A DNA stretch of 64,000 bases from Streptomyces ambofaciens ATCC 23877. GTDB lineage: Bacteria > Actinomycetota > Actinomycetes > Streptomycetales > Streptomycetaceae. Under the pieces are notes generated by a model. It made no database searches. It saw only the letters and a list, made by a program, of their open reading frames with translations, and was not told the origin of the DNA. The stretch is taken from assembly GCF_001267885.1 (NCBI RefSeq), contig NZ_CP012382.1, forward strand, positions 2,219,001 to 2,283,000, written 5' to 3'. Shown here one piece after another: positions 33,338-42,964 of the stretch; within the stretch, counting starts at the first letter, position 1; each line of letters starts with the position of its first letter. The translations under genes and the position numbers were made by a program.

Positions 33338-36300
33338 TTGAATACGCAGCCGCAGTACCGCCAGGTGCCCGCCCAGGTCGACCTGCCCGCGCTCGAACAC
33401 GCGGTGCTCGACTTCTGGCGTGAGCAGAAGATCTTCGCCAAGAGCCTGGAGCAGTCCGAGGGCCGCCCCGAGTGGGTGTTCTACGAGGGCCCGCCCACCG
33501 CCAACGGCATGCCGGGCGCCCACCACATCGAGGCGCGCGTCTTCAAGGACGTCTTCCCCCGCTTCCGCACCATGCGCGGCTACCACGTGGGCCGCAAGGC
33601 CGGCTGGGACTGCCACGGCCTGCCGGTGGAGCTGGCGGTGGAGAAGGAGCTCGGCTTCTCGGGCAAGCAGGACATCGAGGCGTACGGCATCGCCGAGTTC
33701 AACGCCAAGTGCCGCGAGTCGGTGACCCGCCACACCGACGCCTTCGAAGCGCTCACGACGCGCATGGGCTACTGGGCCGACCTCCAGGACCCGTACCGCA
33801 CGATGGACCCGGAGTACATCGAGTCCGTCTGGTGGTCCCTGAAGGAGATCTTCGGCAAGGGCCTGCTGGTCCAGGACCACCGCGTCGCCCCCTGGTGCCC
33901 CCGCTGCGGCACCGGCCTGTCCGACCACGAGCTGGCGCAGGGCTACGAGACGGTCGTCGACCCGTCCGTCTACGTGCGCTTCCCGCTGACCTCCGGCCCG
34001 CTGGCCGGCGAGGCCGCGCTGCTGATCTGGACGACCACGCCCTGGACCCTGGTGTCCAACACGGCGGTCGCCGCGCACCCCGACGTCACCTACGTCGTCG
34101 CGACGAACGGCGAGGAGAAGCTCGTCGTCGCCGAGCCTCTGGTGGCGAAGGCCCTCGGCGAGGGCTGGGAGGCCACCGGCGAGTCCTTCACGGGTGCGGA
34201 CATGGAGCGCTGGACGTACCAGCGCCCGTTCGAGCTGGTGGAGTTCCCGAGCGTCGGCGAGGGGACCGACGGACACGGCCCCGCGCCGGCCCACTTCGTC
34301 GTCAACGCCGACTACGTCACCACCGAGGACGGCACGGGCCTCGTCCACCAGTCCCCCGCCTTCGGTGAGGACGACCTCAGGGTCTGCCGGTCCTACGGCC
34401 TGCCCGTCGTGAACCCGGTCCGCCCGGACGGCACCTTCGAGGAGGACGTCCCGCTGGTCGGCGGCGTCTTCTTCAAGAAGGCCGACGAGAAGCTCACCGA
34501 GGACCTGGACGCCCGGGGGCTGCTCTTCCGGCACATCCCCTACGAGCACAGCTACCCGCACTGCTGGCGCTGCCACACCGCGCTGCTGTACTACGCGCAG
34601 CCGTCCTGGTACATCCGCACCACCGCGATCAAGGACCGTCTCCTCCAGGAGAACGAGGGGACCAACTGGTTCCCGGACTCGGTCAAGCACGGCCGGTACG
34701 GCGACTGGCTGAACAACAACATCGACTGGGCGCTCTCCCGCAACCGCTACTGGGGCACCCCGCTGCCCATCTGGCGCTGCGAGGACGACCACCTCACGGT
34801 CGCCGGCTCCCGCGCGGAACTCACCGAGCTGTCCGGCACCGACCAGTCGGCCCTGGACCCGCACCGCCCGTACATCGACGACGTCACCTTCGCCTGCCCC
34901 CAGGAGGGATGCGGCAAGACCGCCACGCGCGTGCCGGAGGTCATCGACGCCTGGTACGACTCGGGTTCGATGCCGTTCGCGCAGTGGGGCTACCCGCACA
35001 AGAACAAGGAGCTGTTCGAGAGCCGGTACCCGGCGCAGTTCATCTGCGAGGCCATCGACCAGACCCGCGGCTGGTTCTACACGCTGATGGCGGTCGGCAC
35101 GCTGGTCTTCGACAAGTCGTCGTACGAGAACGTCGTCTGCCTCGGCCACATCCTCGCCGAGGACGGCCGCAAGATGTCCAAGCACCTGGGCAACACCCTG
35201 GACCCCATCCCGCTGATGGACCGGCACGGCGCGGACGCGGTCCGCTGGTTCATGGCGGCCGGCGGCTCCCCGTGGGCGGCCCGCCGGGTCGGTCACGGCA
35301 CCATCCAGGAGGTCGTCCGCAAGACGCTCCTCACCTACTGGAACACGGTCGCCTTCCAGGCCCTGTACGCCCGCACCTCGGGCTGGGCGCCGAGCGGGGC
35401 CGACCCGGCCCCGGCCGACCGCCCGGTCCTGGACCGCTGGCTGCTCTCCGAGCTGCACGCGCTCACCGACCAGGTCACCCAGGCGCTGGACGCGTACGAC
35501 ACCCAGCGCGCCGGCAAGCTGCTGTCCGCCTTCGTCGACGACCTGTCCAACTGGTACGTCCGCCGCTCCCGCCGCCGCTTCTGGCAGGGCGACAAGGCGG
35601 CACTGCGCACGCTGCACGAGATCATCGAGACGGTCACGAAGCTCATGGCCCCGCTGACCCCGTTCATCACCGAGCGGGTCTGGCAGGACCTGGTCGTGCC
35701 GGTCACTCCGGGCGCTCCGGAGTCGGTGCACCTGTCCTCGTGGCCGGAGGCGGACCTGTCGGCGATCGACCCGGAGCTGTCCCGGCAGATGGTCCTGGTC
35801 CGCCGGCTGGTGGAGCTGGGCCGCGCCACGCGCGCGGAGTCGGGCGTCAAGACGCGTCAGCCGCTCAGCCGCGCGCTGATCGCGGTGGCGGGCTTCGACG
35901 CGCTCACCCCCGAGCTGCACTCGCAGATCACGGAGGAACTCAACGTCGAGTCGCTGGCGTCGCTCAGCGAGGTCGGCGGTTCGCTGGTCGACACGACCGC
36001 GAAGGCCAACTTCCGTGCGCTGGGCAAGCGCTTCGGCAAGCGCGTCCAGGACGTGGCGAAGGCCGTCGCGCACGCGGACGCCGCGGCGCTCTCCCTCGCC
36101 CTGCGCGAGGGCACGGCCTCGGTGGAGGTCGACGGCGAGACGATCGCCCTCGCCCCCGACGAGGTGATCATCACGGAGACGCCCCGCGAGGGCTGGTCGG
36201 TCGCCTCGGACTCCGGCGCGACCGTGGCGCTGGACCTGGAGATCACGGAGGAGCTCCGCCGCGCGGGCCTCGCCCGTGACGCGATCCGCCTGATCCAGGA

Positions 36301-36517
36301 GGCCCGCAAGAACAGCGGCCTCGACGTCGCCGACCGCATCTCCCTGCGCTGGACGGCCTCGGACCCGGCGACGGTGGCCGCCCTGTCCGGCCACTCGTCC
36401 CTGATCGCGGACGAGGTCCTGGCCACGGACTTCGCCGAGGGCGAGGCGGACGACACGTACGGGGAGCCGTTCACGGACGAGGGCCTGTCCCTGACGTTCC
36501 GCCTGCGCAAGCAGTAG
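33338..36517 (+). CDS. ileS: Isoleucyl-tRNA synthetase, IleRS2-like with GAHH signature
   Basis: 1059-aa class I synthetase. The TTG start at 33338 lies seven bases after GGAGG, the site controlled by the T-box. The class I signature normally reads HIGH within PPxANGxxHIGHxxxxxxKD. Here it is PPTANGMPGAHHIEARVFKD, giving G60-A61-H62-H63, i.e. the first and third positions exchanged. KMSKH is intact at residues 612-616. The editing domain (TTTPWTLVSNTAV) and cysteine pairs CPRCG and CWRC are present. The length and this motif point to the IleRS2 type. It is the only ileS in the window, and its location between the dksA-like gene and divIVA suggests it is the housekeeping enzyme. Confidence 0.97.
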   Translation: MNTQPQYRQVPAQVDLPALEHAVLDFWREQKIFAKSLEQSEGRPEWVFYEGPPTANGMPGAHHIEARVFKDVFPRFRTMRGYHVGRKAGWDCHGLPVELAVEKELGFSGKQDIEAYGIAEFNAKCRESVTRHTDAFEALTTRMGYWADLQDPYRTMDPEYIESVWWSLKEIFGKGLLVQDHRVAPWCPRCGTGLSDHELAQGYETVVDPSVYVRFPLTSGPLAGEAALLIWTTTPWTLVSNTAVAAHPDVTYVVATNGEEKLVVAEPLVAKALGEGWEATGESFTGADMERWTYQRPFELVEFPSVGEGTDGHGPAPAHFVVNADYVTTEDGTGLVHQSPAFGEDDLRVCRSYGLPVVNPVRPDGTFEEDVPLVGGVFFKKADEKLTEDLDARGLLFRHIPYEHSYPHCWRCHTALLYYAQPSWYIRTTAIKDRLLQENEGTNWFPDSVKHGRYGDWLNNNIDWALSRNRYWGTPLPIWRCEDDHLTVAGSRAELTELSGTDQSALDPHRPYIDDVTFACPQEGCGKTATRVPEVIDAWYDSGSMPFAQWGYPHKNKELFESRYPAQFICEAIDQTRGWFYTLMAVGTLVFDKSSYENVVCLGHILAEDGRKMSKHLGNTLDPIPLMDRHGADAVRWFMAAGGSPWAARRVGHGTIQEVVRKTLLTYWNTVAFQALYARTSGWAPSGADPAPADRPVLDRWLLSELHALTDQVTQALDAYDTQRAGKLLSAFVDDLSNWYVRRSRRRFWQGDKAALRTLHEIIETVTKLMAPLTPFITERVWQDLVVPVTPGAPESVHLSSWPEADLSAIDPELSRQMVLVRRLVELGRATRAESGVKTRQPLSRALIAVAGFDALTPELHSQITEELNVESLASLSEVGGSLVDTTAKANFRALGKRFGKRVQDVAKAVAHADAAALSLALREGTASVEVDGETIALAPDEVIITETPREGWSVASDSGATVALDLEITEELRRAGLARDAIRLIQEARKNSGLDVADRISLRWTASDPATVAALSGHSSLIADEVLATDFAEGEADDTYGEPFTDEGLSLTFRLRKQ

Positions 36518-36531
36518 CCGAAGGAAGGCAA

Positions 36532-36570
36532 CGAGGGGCCCACATCCCGCCCGGGGGTGTGGGCCCCTCG
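36532..36570. terminator. Terminator downstream of ileS
   Basis: CGAGGGGCCCACA (36532-36544) pairs with TGTGGGCCCCTCG (36558-36570), a 13-bp stem starting 15 bases after the ileS stop. Confidence 0.85.
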
Positions 36571-36741
36571 CCGCAGCTGCGGGCAGCCGTCCCGCTCGGG
36601 CGGCACGGGGGGCACGGGGGACACGGGCCGGCACGGGCCGGCACGGGCGGGCGCTGGGGGGCGCCCCCTCTGGGGGGAGGCACCCCGCAACGCCGGGCCG
36701 CGACACCCACCCCCGGCCCACGCCCACCCCGCGCACGACAA
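36571..36741. other. GC-rich repetitive spacer without a gene
   Basis: Between the ileS and divIVA terminators lies a low-complexity stretch. It contains repeats of GGCACGGG(C/G) at about 36600-36650 and runs of six to seven G or C. Frames here are open only because of base composition. No gene or known element is seen. Confidence 0.6.
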
Positions 36742-36742
36742 A

Positions 36743-36780
36743 AGGGCGGGCCCCGGGTTCAGAAACCCGGGGCCCGCCCT
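36743..36780 (-). terminator. Terminator of the divIVA end of the division cluster
   Basis: AGGGCGGGCCCCGGGTT pairs with AACCCGGGGCCCGCCCT around a four-base CAGA loop (17-bp stem). On the minus strand it is followed by TTTTGTCG, so it has the form of a classical intrinsic terminator, 55 bases after the divIVA stop. Confidence 0.9.
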
Positions 36781-36834
36781 GAACGCCGCCGAAGGCAACG
36801 CCGTACTACCTACCGGACGTCGGTCCGGAACACC

Positions 36835-38010
36835 TCAGTTGTCGTCCTCGTCGATCAGGAACCCGCGCATCGGCGAGGGTGCCTGCCCCATCGGCGACGG
36901 GCCCTGCGGACGCACCGGCGCCATCGGCTGGGTCATCGCCGGCGACATCTGCTGCTGACCGCCGTAGGACGGCCCGGACTGACCCGGCCCGCTGCCCATC
37001 GACTGGTTGCCGCCGTAGGACGGGGCGCTCGCGCCGGCCGGAGCCATCGAGGGCGCCGGGGACGGCGGCAGAGAGGCCGTGGCGGGCGTACGCGGCGGGG
37101 CCAGCGAGTCGTCCGCCTGGGTCTCCAGCTGACGCAGCTGCGACTCCAGGTACGACTTCAGCCGCGTCCGGTACTCGCGCTCGAAGCCGCGCAGGTCCTC
37201 GACCTTGCGCTCCAGCGTGGCGCGGGCGGACTCCAGGGAGCCCATCGCGACGCGGTGCTTCTCCTGCGCGTCCCGCTCCAGGGCGTCGGCCTTGGCACGC
37301 GCGTCCCGCTCCAGACCCTCGGCACGCGAACGGGCCTCGCCGACGATCTTGTTGGCCTCGGAACGGGCCTCCGCGATCGCCTGGTCGGCGGTCTGCTGGG
37401 CCAGCGACAGGACACGGGCGGCGCTGTCGCCGCCGGGGCCGCCCTGACCGGGCATGCCGGGACCGCCAGGACCCTGCGGACCGCCCATGGGGCCGCCCAT
37501 CGGGCCGGGGCCCATCTGGCCCTGCATCGGACCGGGGCCGCCCTGGCCCATCGGTCCCGGACCCTGGCCCATCGGGCCGGGACCCTGCGGACCACCCTGA
37601 CCACCGGGGCCGGCGGGCAGCTGCGGGGCACCGCTCGGCAGCTGGGGCGGGCCACCCATGGGGCCACCCATCTGCTGCTGCGGCGGGCCCGATATGCCGG
37701 CGGGCACCGGAGCGCCGGGACCTCGCATGCCCTGCTGCGGCATCCCCTGCTGCGGGTGCTGCTGCTGATGCTGCTGTTGCTGCTGATCCTGCGGCGGTTC
37801 CGGGGGCTTGCGCATGTTCTGCTGGTTCTGCGCAGCCGCGCGCGTCGCCGCGGCCAGCTTGGCGCGCAGGTCCTCGTTCTCGCGGAGCAGCCGGGTCAGT
37901 TCGGCTTCGACCTCGTCGAGGAAGGCATCGACCTCGTCCTCGTCATAGCCTTCTCGGAGGCGGACGGTCGTGAACTGCTTGTTCCGCACGTCCTCGGGGG
38001 TCAACGGCAT
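36835..38010 (-). CDS. divIVA: Polar growth protein DivIVA
   Basis: 391-aa cytoskeletal protein that marks hyphal tips and recruits the polar growth machinery in Streptomyces. The lipid-binding N-terminal domain is conserved ([13 protein letters not shown], then [18 protein letters not shown]) with the first coiled coil to ~residue 65. A long linker (~66-195) is rich in Gln, Pro, Gly and Met with runs such as [10 protein letters not shown] and repeated GPGPMGQ. A second coiled coil covers ~195-300 ([23 protein letters not shown]). The tail is Ser/Gly/Pro-rich and ends FLIDEDDN. Its length and linker are typical of Streptomyces. Confidence 0.97.
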   Translation of the reverse strand: MPLTPEDVRNKQFTTVRLREGYDEDEVDAFLDEVEAELTRLLRENEDLRAKLAAATRAAAQNQQNMRKPPEPPQDQQQQQHQQQHPQQGMPQQGMRGPGAPVPAGISGPPQQQMGGPMGGPPQLPSGAPQLPAGPGGQGGPQGPGPMGQGPGPMGQGGPGPMQGQMGPGPMGGPMGGPQGPGGPGMPGQGGPGGDSAARVLSLAQQTADQAIAEARSEANKIVGEARSRAEGLERDARAKADALERDAQEKHRVAMGSLESARATLERKVEDLRGFEREYRTRLKSYLESQLRQLETQADDSLAPPRTPATASLPPSPAPSMAPAGASAPSYGGNQSMGSGPGQSGPSYGGQQQMSPAMTQPMAPVRPQGPSPMGQAPSPMRGFLIDEDDN

Positions 38011-38065
38011 CTCTTCACCTCAACGTTGTCGTCGGCATTCGGCAAGCCCGTATCTCTCTCATCGA

Positions 38066-38350
38066 TCACAGCCGGCTCACGATCGAGATCAGGATGTAGA
38101 CGATGATCATCAGTACGAAGAAGGACAGGTCGAGCGCCACGCCCCCGAGACGCAGCGGCGGAATGAACCGCCGCAGAAGCTTCAACGGTGGATCGGTGAC
38201 AGTGTAGGTGGCCTCCAGAACGACCACCATCGCCTTGCCGGGTTGCCACGAGCGGGCGAACTGGAAGACGTAGTCCATGACCAACCGGAAGATGAGCACG
38301 ATGAGGAAGCACATCAGCGCGATGTAGACGACATCCAGGACCACGCTCAT
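38066..38350 (-). CDS. YggT family membrane protein
   Basis: 94 aa with two hydrophobic helices (VVYIALMCFLIVLIFRLVMDYV and LDLSFFVLMIIVYILISIV). Between them lies the conserved loop with TDPPLKLLRRFIPPLRLGG, the hallmark of YggT proteins. In actinobacteria it lies between sepF and divIVA, and a link to envelope growth or division is suggested by place only. The ATG at 38350 was chosen because homologues begin near MSVVLDVVY. Confidence 0.92.
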   Translation of the reverse strand: MSVVLDVVYIALMCFLIVLIFRLVMDYVFQFARSWQPGKAMVVVLEATYTVTDPPLKLLRRFIPPLRLGGVALDLSFFVLMIIVYILISIVSRL

Positions 38351-38432
38351 GACCTGTGCTTCCCTCTCCCCTGAACCATCTCTCGGACCCGGTTCTCGGA
38401 TCCGTGTTCTTGCTCTGTACCGGTGGTGCGTC

Positions 38433-39074
38433 TCAGCTCTGGTTGAAGAACCCGCCCTCTGCGATGCGGGCCTTGTCCTCCGCCGTGACATCGACGTTAG
38501 CAGGAGACAGCAGGAACACCTTCTGCGTCACCCGCTCGATACTGCCGTGAAGACCAAACACCAAACCGGCCGCAAAGTCGACAAGTCGCTTCGCATCTGT
38601 GTCATCCATCTCAGTGAGATTCATGATCACCGGTGTGCCCTCACGGAAGTGTTCCCCGATGGTACGGGCCTCGTTGTAGGTCCGGGGGTGAAGTGTGGTG
38701 ATCCGGTAGGGCTCTCGTTCGGACACGACCTTGGGCATGATGACCGGTGCGCTCTTTTCCAGGCTTGCGCGTTCTTGTGTGATGGATGCCACGGGCGCGA
38801 TCCGCGCCGGGCGGCTCGATTCCGCCGCGAGCGAAGTGGAGCGGGGCACCGGCTCGCGCTGCGCGGGCGGTTGTACGACTCGTACCTCTTCGTCCCTTTG
38901 GGGCTGATGTGAACCATGGGGCTGGTGCACCGGTTCGTGCCGCCGGTGATCCCGTTCGGGCTCCGGGTCCAGCTCGGGTTCGAAGTCGTCGTCGGGGTCG
39001 AACCCCCGGCCGTCGTACCCATCGTCCTCCACGAGGCCGAGGTAGACCGCCATCTTGCGCATCGCGCCGGCCAT
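38433..39074 (-). CDS. sepF: Cell division protein SepF
   Basis: 213 aa. The N-terminal amphipathic membrane-binding helix is [18 protein letters not shown]. An acidic, proline-rich linker follows. The C-terminal ~95 residues form the SepF core ([55 protein letters not shown]). SepF binds the FtsZ C-terminus and the membrane and bundles FtsZ filaments; most actinobacteria lack FtsA. The ATG at 39074 follows GGAGGA by seven bases. A 129-base AT-richer gap upstream of the gene may hold a promoter. Confidence 0.96.
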   Translation of the reverse strand: MAGAMRKMAVYLGLVEDDGYDGRGFDPDDDFEPELDPEPERDHRRHEPVHQPHGSHQPQRDEEVRVVQPPAQREPVPRSTSLAAESSRPARIAPVASITQERASLEKSAPVIMPKVVSEREPYRITTLHPRTYNEARTIGEHFREGTPVIMNLTEMDDTDAKRLVDFAAGLVFGLHGSIERVTQKVFLLSPANVDVTAEDKARIAEGGFFNQS

Positions 39075-39203
39075 GCTCTGAGTCCTCCGCTCTGTGGTGG
39101 ATCGGCTGACGACTGCCAAGTGCCTGCGATCCACGAGGTCGTTGCTTCCGCCTTTCGGCGGTAATGACCATATTTTCTGCTGTGGTCCGACTTCTTGGCG
39201 ACG

Positions 39204-39923
39204 TTACCCGAGCCTGGGGCGGACTCCGAGTACCGCGGTGCCGACGCGTACATGTGTCGCTCCGGCGGCCACGGCCTGCTCGAGGTCCGCGCTCATTCCT
39301 GCGGAGACCATGTTCGCAGCCGGATGGGTCCGGCGCACGCAGGTCGACAAATCCATGAGGCGCTCGAACGCCGCCTGTTGGCGCCCCGCGTACTCGCCGG
39401 TGAGGGGAGCGACGGTCATCAGCCCGTCGAGCCGCAGCCCTTCCGCCCCGGCGACCAGGTCGGCCAACTCCTCGATCCCCCCGGGGCCGACGCCACCGCG
39501 CTCGCCGCGACCGCTCTCCCCCGCGTCGAGCGCGACCTGGAGGAGGCAGCCCACCTCGCGTCCGGTGCGTACGGCCTCCCTCGACAGGGCCGTGACCAGC
39601 TTGGGGCGGTCGACGGACTGCACGACGTCCGCGTAACCGGCCACGGAGCGCACCTTGTTGGTCTGCAACTGGCCGACGAAATGCCACGAAAGCGGCAGAT
39701 CCGAGCATGCCGCGGCCTTGGGGGCCGCGTCCTGGTCGCGGTTCTCGGCGACATGGCGCACGCCGAGGCCGGAGAGGATCCGCACATCGTCCGCCGGGTA
39801 GGTCTTGGTGACCACGATCAGGGTCACCTCGTCGCGCCGGCGGCCCGCCGCCGCACAGGCGGCGGCGATGCGCTCTTCCACTTTCGCCAGGTTCGCGGCG
39901 AGTTCCTGCTTACGGTCCGTCAT
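39204..39923 (-). CDS. PLP homeostasis protein YggS (PLPBP)
   Basis: 239-aa single-domain alanine-racemase-like barrel. The PLP lysine lies in TLIVVTKTYPADDVRIL. HVAENRDQDAAPK, WHFVGQLQTNK and the phosphate loop near MSAGMSADLEQAVAAGATHVRVGTAVLG are conserved. It buffers pyridoxal phosphate rather than catalysing a reaction. It lies six bases after pgeF and is translated toward sepF in the conserved ftsZ-pgeF-yggS-sepF order. Confidence 0.95.
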   Translation of the reverse strand: MTDRKQELAANLAKVEERIAAACAAAGRRRDEVTLIVVTKTYPADDVRILSGLGVRHVAENRDQDAAPKAAACSDLPLSWHFVGQLQTNKVRSVAGYADVVQSVDRPKLVTALSREAVRTGREVGCLLQVALDAGESGRGERGGVGPGGIEELADLVAGAEGLRLDGLMTVAPLTGEYAGRQQAAFERLMDLSTCVRRTHPAANMVSAGMSADLEQAVAAGATHVRVGTAVLGVRPRLG

Positions 39924-39929
39924 GCCCCA

Positions 39930-40658
39930 TCAGTCCAGCCAGACATAGCTCGCGAGCCGCCCGGTGGTGCGGTCGCGTCGGTACGAGAAGTGGTCCTTCG
40001 ACTCCCGGGTGCACACCGGCGACCGCTCCCGGTCGAGCACCCCGAGGCGCTCGAGCTGCGCGTGCACTCCGGCGGCCACGTCGACCGCGGGCGTACCCCA
40101 GCTGGTCTCGGCGTGCGCCGCCGGCTCGACGGCGGTCACCTCGGCGCGCATCTCCTCGGGCACCTCGTAGCACCGGCCGCACACGGCGGGTCCGGTGCGG
40201 GCGACGACGCGGGCGGGGTCGGCGCCGAGATCCGCCATGGCCCGTACGGCGGCGGGGACGACCCCCGCGACCAGGCCGGGCCGGCCCGCGTGGGCCGCGG
40301 CGGCGACACCGGCGACGGGGTCGGCCAGCAGGACGGGCACGCAGTCGGCGGTGAGGACGGCGAGGGCGAGACCGCGTTCGGCGGTGACGACCGCGTCGAC
40401 CCGCGGGACCGGGCGGTCCCCCCAGGGTCCGTCGACCACAGCGACGTCGGCGCCGTGCACCTGGTTCATCCAGACCACCCGGGCCGGGTCGACGCCCAGC
40501 GACTTGGCCGCCAGCTCCCGGTTGGCCGTCACGGCGCCGGGGTCGTCGCCGACCGCGCCGCCGAGGTTGAGCTCCTCGTACGGAACGGCGCTCACTCCGC
40601 CCCACCGGTCGGTGAAGCCGAAGTGCGCGCCGTTCACGGTGTCGCGCTGTCCTATCAC
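39930..40658 (-). CDS. pgeF: PgeF/YlmD purine nucleoside phosphorylase-like (multicopper 'laccase-domain') protein
   Basis: 242 aa. The three metal-binding residues of the family are in MNQVHGADV (His), [13 protein letters not shown] (Cys) and AAHAGRPGL (His). The last block usually reads HAGWRG; here WR is replaced by RP. In other bacteria the protein repairs UDP-MurNAc-L-Ser errors or acts on nucleosides, which fits its place next to ftsZ. The GTG overlaps the ftsZ stop (GTGA, 40655-40658). Confidence 0.93.
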   Translation of the reverse strand: MIGQRDTVNGAHFGFTDRWGGVSAVPYEELNLGGAVGDDPGAVTANRELAAKSLGVDPARVVWMNQVHGADVAVVDGPWGDRPVPRVDAVVTAERGLALAVLTADCVPVLLADPVAGVAAAAHAGRPGLVAGVVPAAVRAMADLGADPARVVARTGPAVCGRCYEVPEEMRAEVTAVEPAAHAETSWGTPAVDVAAGVHAQLERLGVLDRERSPVCTRESKDHFSYRRDRTTGRLASYVWLD

Positions 40659-41860
40659 TTCAGGAAGTCCGGCACGTCCAGTTCCTCGGCCGCGCTGTCC
40701 GAGTAGGTCCGGGACGGCGGGACCGGCGGCGGGGCGACCGGCGGCAGGTCGCTCACCGGCTCCGGCGCCGGGGCCGGCTCCGGCTCCTCCTTCGGCTTGA
40801 CGCTGCCGAGCGAACCGAAGGACGGGCGGCTCTCGGTCTGCCGCGCCGGGGCGGGCTCCTCGCGCTTGGCCGAGGTGGACCCGAGGACGTTGTCCCGCTG
40901 CTTGGACGGCGGCTGGCCCCCGTCGAAGCCGGCCGCGATCACGGTGACCCGGACCTCGTCGCCGAGGGCGTCGTCGATGACCGCGCCGAAGATGATGTTG
41001 GCCTCGGGGTGGGCGGCCTCGCTGACCAGCTGGGCGGCCTCGTTGATCTCGAACAGGCCGAGGTCCGAGCCGCCGGAGATGGAGAGCAGCACGCCCCGGG
41101 CGCCGTCGATGGACGCCTCCAGCAGCGGCGAGGAGATCGCCATCTCCGCCGCGGCCACCGCGCGGTCGTCGCCGCGGGCCGAGCCGATTCCCATGAGGGC
41201 GGAACCGGCCTCGGACATGACCGACTTCACGTCGGCGAAGTCCAGGTTGATCAGGCCCGGGGTGGTGATGAGGTCGGTGATGCCCTGCACACCGGACAGC
41301 AGCACCTGGTCGGCGGACTTGAACGCGTCCAGCACGCTGACCTGGCGGTCCGAGATGGACAGCAGCCGGTCGTTGGGGATGACGATGAGGGTGTCGACCT
41401 CTTCGCGGAGTTCCGCGATTCCGTCCTCGGCCTGGTTGGCCCGGCGCCGTCCCTCGAAGGTGAACGGGCGGGTGACCACGCCGATGGTGAGGGCGCCCAG
41501 CGAGCGGGCGATGTTGGCCACGACGGGCGCGCCGCCGGTGCCGGTGCCGCCGCCTTCGCCGGCTGTCACGAAGACCATGTCGGCCCCCTTGAGGACCTCC
41601 TCGATCTCCTCGCGGTGGTCCTCGGCGGCCTTGCGGCCGACGGCCGGGTTGGCTCCGGCGCCGAGTCCGCGGGTGAGTTCACGGCCGACGTCGAGCTTGA
41701 CGTCGGCGTCGCTCATCAACAGAGCTTGCGCGTCGGTGTTGATGGCGATGAACTCGACGCCCTTGAGACCGACCTCGATCATCCGGTTGATGGCATTGAC
41801 ACCACCGCCGCCGACACCGATGACTTTGATGACTGCGAGGTAGTTCTGCGGTGCTGCCAC
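40655..41860 (-). CDS. ftsZ: Cell division GTPase FtsZ
   Basis: 401-aa tubulin homologue forming Z-rings for vegetative septa and sporulation ladders. The tubulin signature GGGTGTG is at residues 103-109. The synergy T7 loop is in [17 protein letters not shown]. The C-terminal peptide DVPDFLK binds SepF and others after a variable proline/glutamate-rich linker (~320-395). The start is GTG at 41860. The 286 bases between ftsQ and ftsZ (41861-42146) are gene-free, unlike the tight junctions elsewhere in the cluster, and hold the ftsZ promoters. Three are known in S. coelicolor. Confidence 0.98.
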   Translation of the reverse strand: MAAPQNYLAVIKVIGVGGGGVNAINRMIEVGLKGVEFIAINTDAQALLMSDADVKLDVGRELTRGLGAGANPAVGRKAAEDHREEIEEVLKGADMVFVTAGEGGGTGTGGAPVVANIARSLGALTIGVVTRPFTFEGRRRANQAEDGIAELREEVDTLIVIPNDRLLSISDRQVSVLDAFKSADQVLLSGVQGITDLITTPGLINLDFADVKSVMSEAGSALMGIGSARGDDRAVAAAEMAISSPLLEASIDGARGVLLSISGGSDLGLFEINEAAQLVSEAAHPEANIIFGAVIDDALGDEVRVTVIAAGFDGGQPPSKQRDNVLGSTSAKREEPAPARQTESRPSFGSLGSVKPKEEPEPAPAPEPVSDLPPVAPPPVPPSRTYSDSAAEELDVPDFLK

Positions 41861-42146
41861 GTCGAAGGCCTCTCGCCTCGAGTTACGTGTCGTCGGATCG
41901 CCGAAGCACTGCTGCCCCGCGACCGACGACTGATGCCGATTGGGACGGTCCGTAGCGCCGACCCGAACCCTAACGCTGAAGTTCAGGGTTACCAGTGTGT
42001 CTGTTCCTTGGAGTCTTCTGAACAGGACACTAAGTCGACAAGTGGCGCACGTTCAACGAACACGCCGAACCTCCCGTTTTTCTTTTCACCCTATGTGATC
42101 AGCCGTAGCGCTGCCCAACCAGGGTGCTGGCCTGCGTGTATACCCG
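41861..42146 (-). promoter_or_regulatory. ftsZ: ftsZ promoter region
   Basis: 286 bases with markedly lower GC than the surroundings and no gene. On the minus strand a stretch near 42080-42110 reads ATCACATAGGGTGAAAAG, with TAGGGT as a -10-like hexamer. In S. coelicolor three promoters map between ftsQ and ftsZ, one of them raised in sporulation. I cannot place the individual start points from sequence alone. Confidence 0.7.
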
Positions 42147-42941
42147 TCAACTCCCTGATGACGCGGGGGCGGTGGGAACACTCACGTCGAAGTGCCGCGC
42201 CCCGGGCGTCGCTTTCATCAGCGCGGCGAGCGCACCGGCCTTGCGCGCCCCCTGTTCCCCGCTCCCCCAGGCGACGGTCCGGCCGCCGCTCAGTTCGACC
42301 GAGATGTCGTCGTAGGAACGAACCTTGACGACCCGTGCGTCCCGGGCGACCGCGCCCGGCAGGCGGCCGGCCACCCGCACCGCCTCCACCACCAGGCGGC
42401 CCTCGTCGAAGCGGCGCAGACTGGCCGCGGCGGAGCCCGACCGGGCGGGCTTCAATTCCAGCCCGGGCACGCCTTTCGGGGCCCGGGAGACCGTGGCGAA
42501 CCGGACACCTTCCTCGTCCACTTCCACGAACTTCCGGCCCTTTTCGACAATCAGGACCGGAGTACGCTCCCTCACTTTCAGCCCGATCCCGTGCGGCCAG
42601 GAGCGCTCGACCTCGACCTCGTCGATGCGCGGCAGTTCACGGCGCAACCGGGCCTCGATCGCCTCGGTGTCGACGGAGACCAGCGGGTCCCCGACGGGCA
42701 CCTCGGCGGCCTCGCGCACCTGCGCGGACGTCAGCACACGGGTTCCGGTGACCGACACGCTCCGTACGCGCGTCCAGTTCGAACCGTAGAGCAGCCAGAC
42801 CGTCCCGCCCGCGAGGAGCACGAGCGCGACGGCCAGAATGATGATCGTACGAAGACGGGGCGGGCCGAACCGCCGCGCACCGGGCGGGCCGGACGACTCC
42901 TGCTGGCGTTCCCCGCGCTCGGCGGTGGTCGGTCCGGCCAC
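42147..42941 (-). CDS. ftsQ: Cell division protein FtsQ
   Basis: 264 aa, bitopic. A cytoplasmic tail of ~35 residues precedes one membrane helix (TIIILAVALVLLAGGTVWLL). The POTRA domain follows (VRSVSVTGTRVLTSAQVREAAEVPVGDPLVSVDTEAIEARLRRELPRIDEVEVERSWP), then the beta domain. It links FtsL and other membrane partners in the divisome. The GTG at 42941 gives the family length. The frame is open further upstream but lacks homologous sequence there. Confidence 0.95.
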   Translation of the reverse strand: MAGPTTAERGERQQESSGPPGARRFGPPRLRTIIILAVALVLLAGGTVWLLYGSNWTRVRSVSVTGTRVLTSAQVREAAEVPVGDPLVSVDTEAIEARLRRELPRIDEVEVERSWPHGIGLKVRERTPVLIVEKGRKFVEVDEEGVRFATVSRAPKGVPGLELKPARSGSAAASLRRFDEGRLVVEAVRVAGRLPGAVARDARVVKVRSYDDISVELSGGRTVAWGSGEQGARKAGALAALMKATPGARHFDVSVPTAPASSGS

Positions 42942-42964
42942 GCTCCCCTGCCTTCCGTCAGTCT

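Noticed and set aside
31916..36736. A 1606-codon minus-strand frame covering the dksA-like gene and the antisense of ileS
   Set aside because: Only its last 277 codons form the DksA/TraR protein. The rest is antisense to ileS and its leader, and the ATG at 32749 with its ribosome site explains the real gene.
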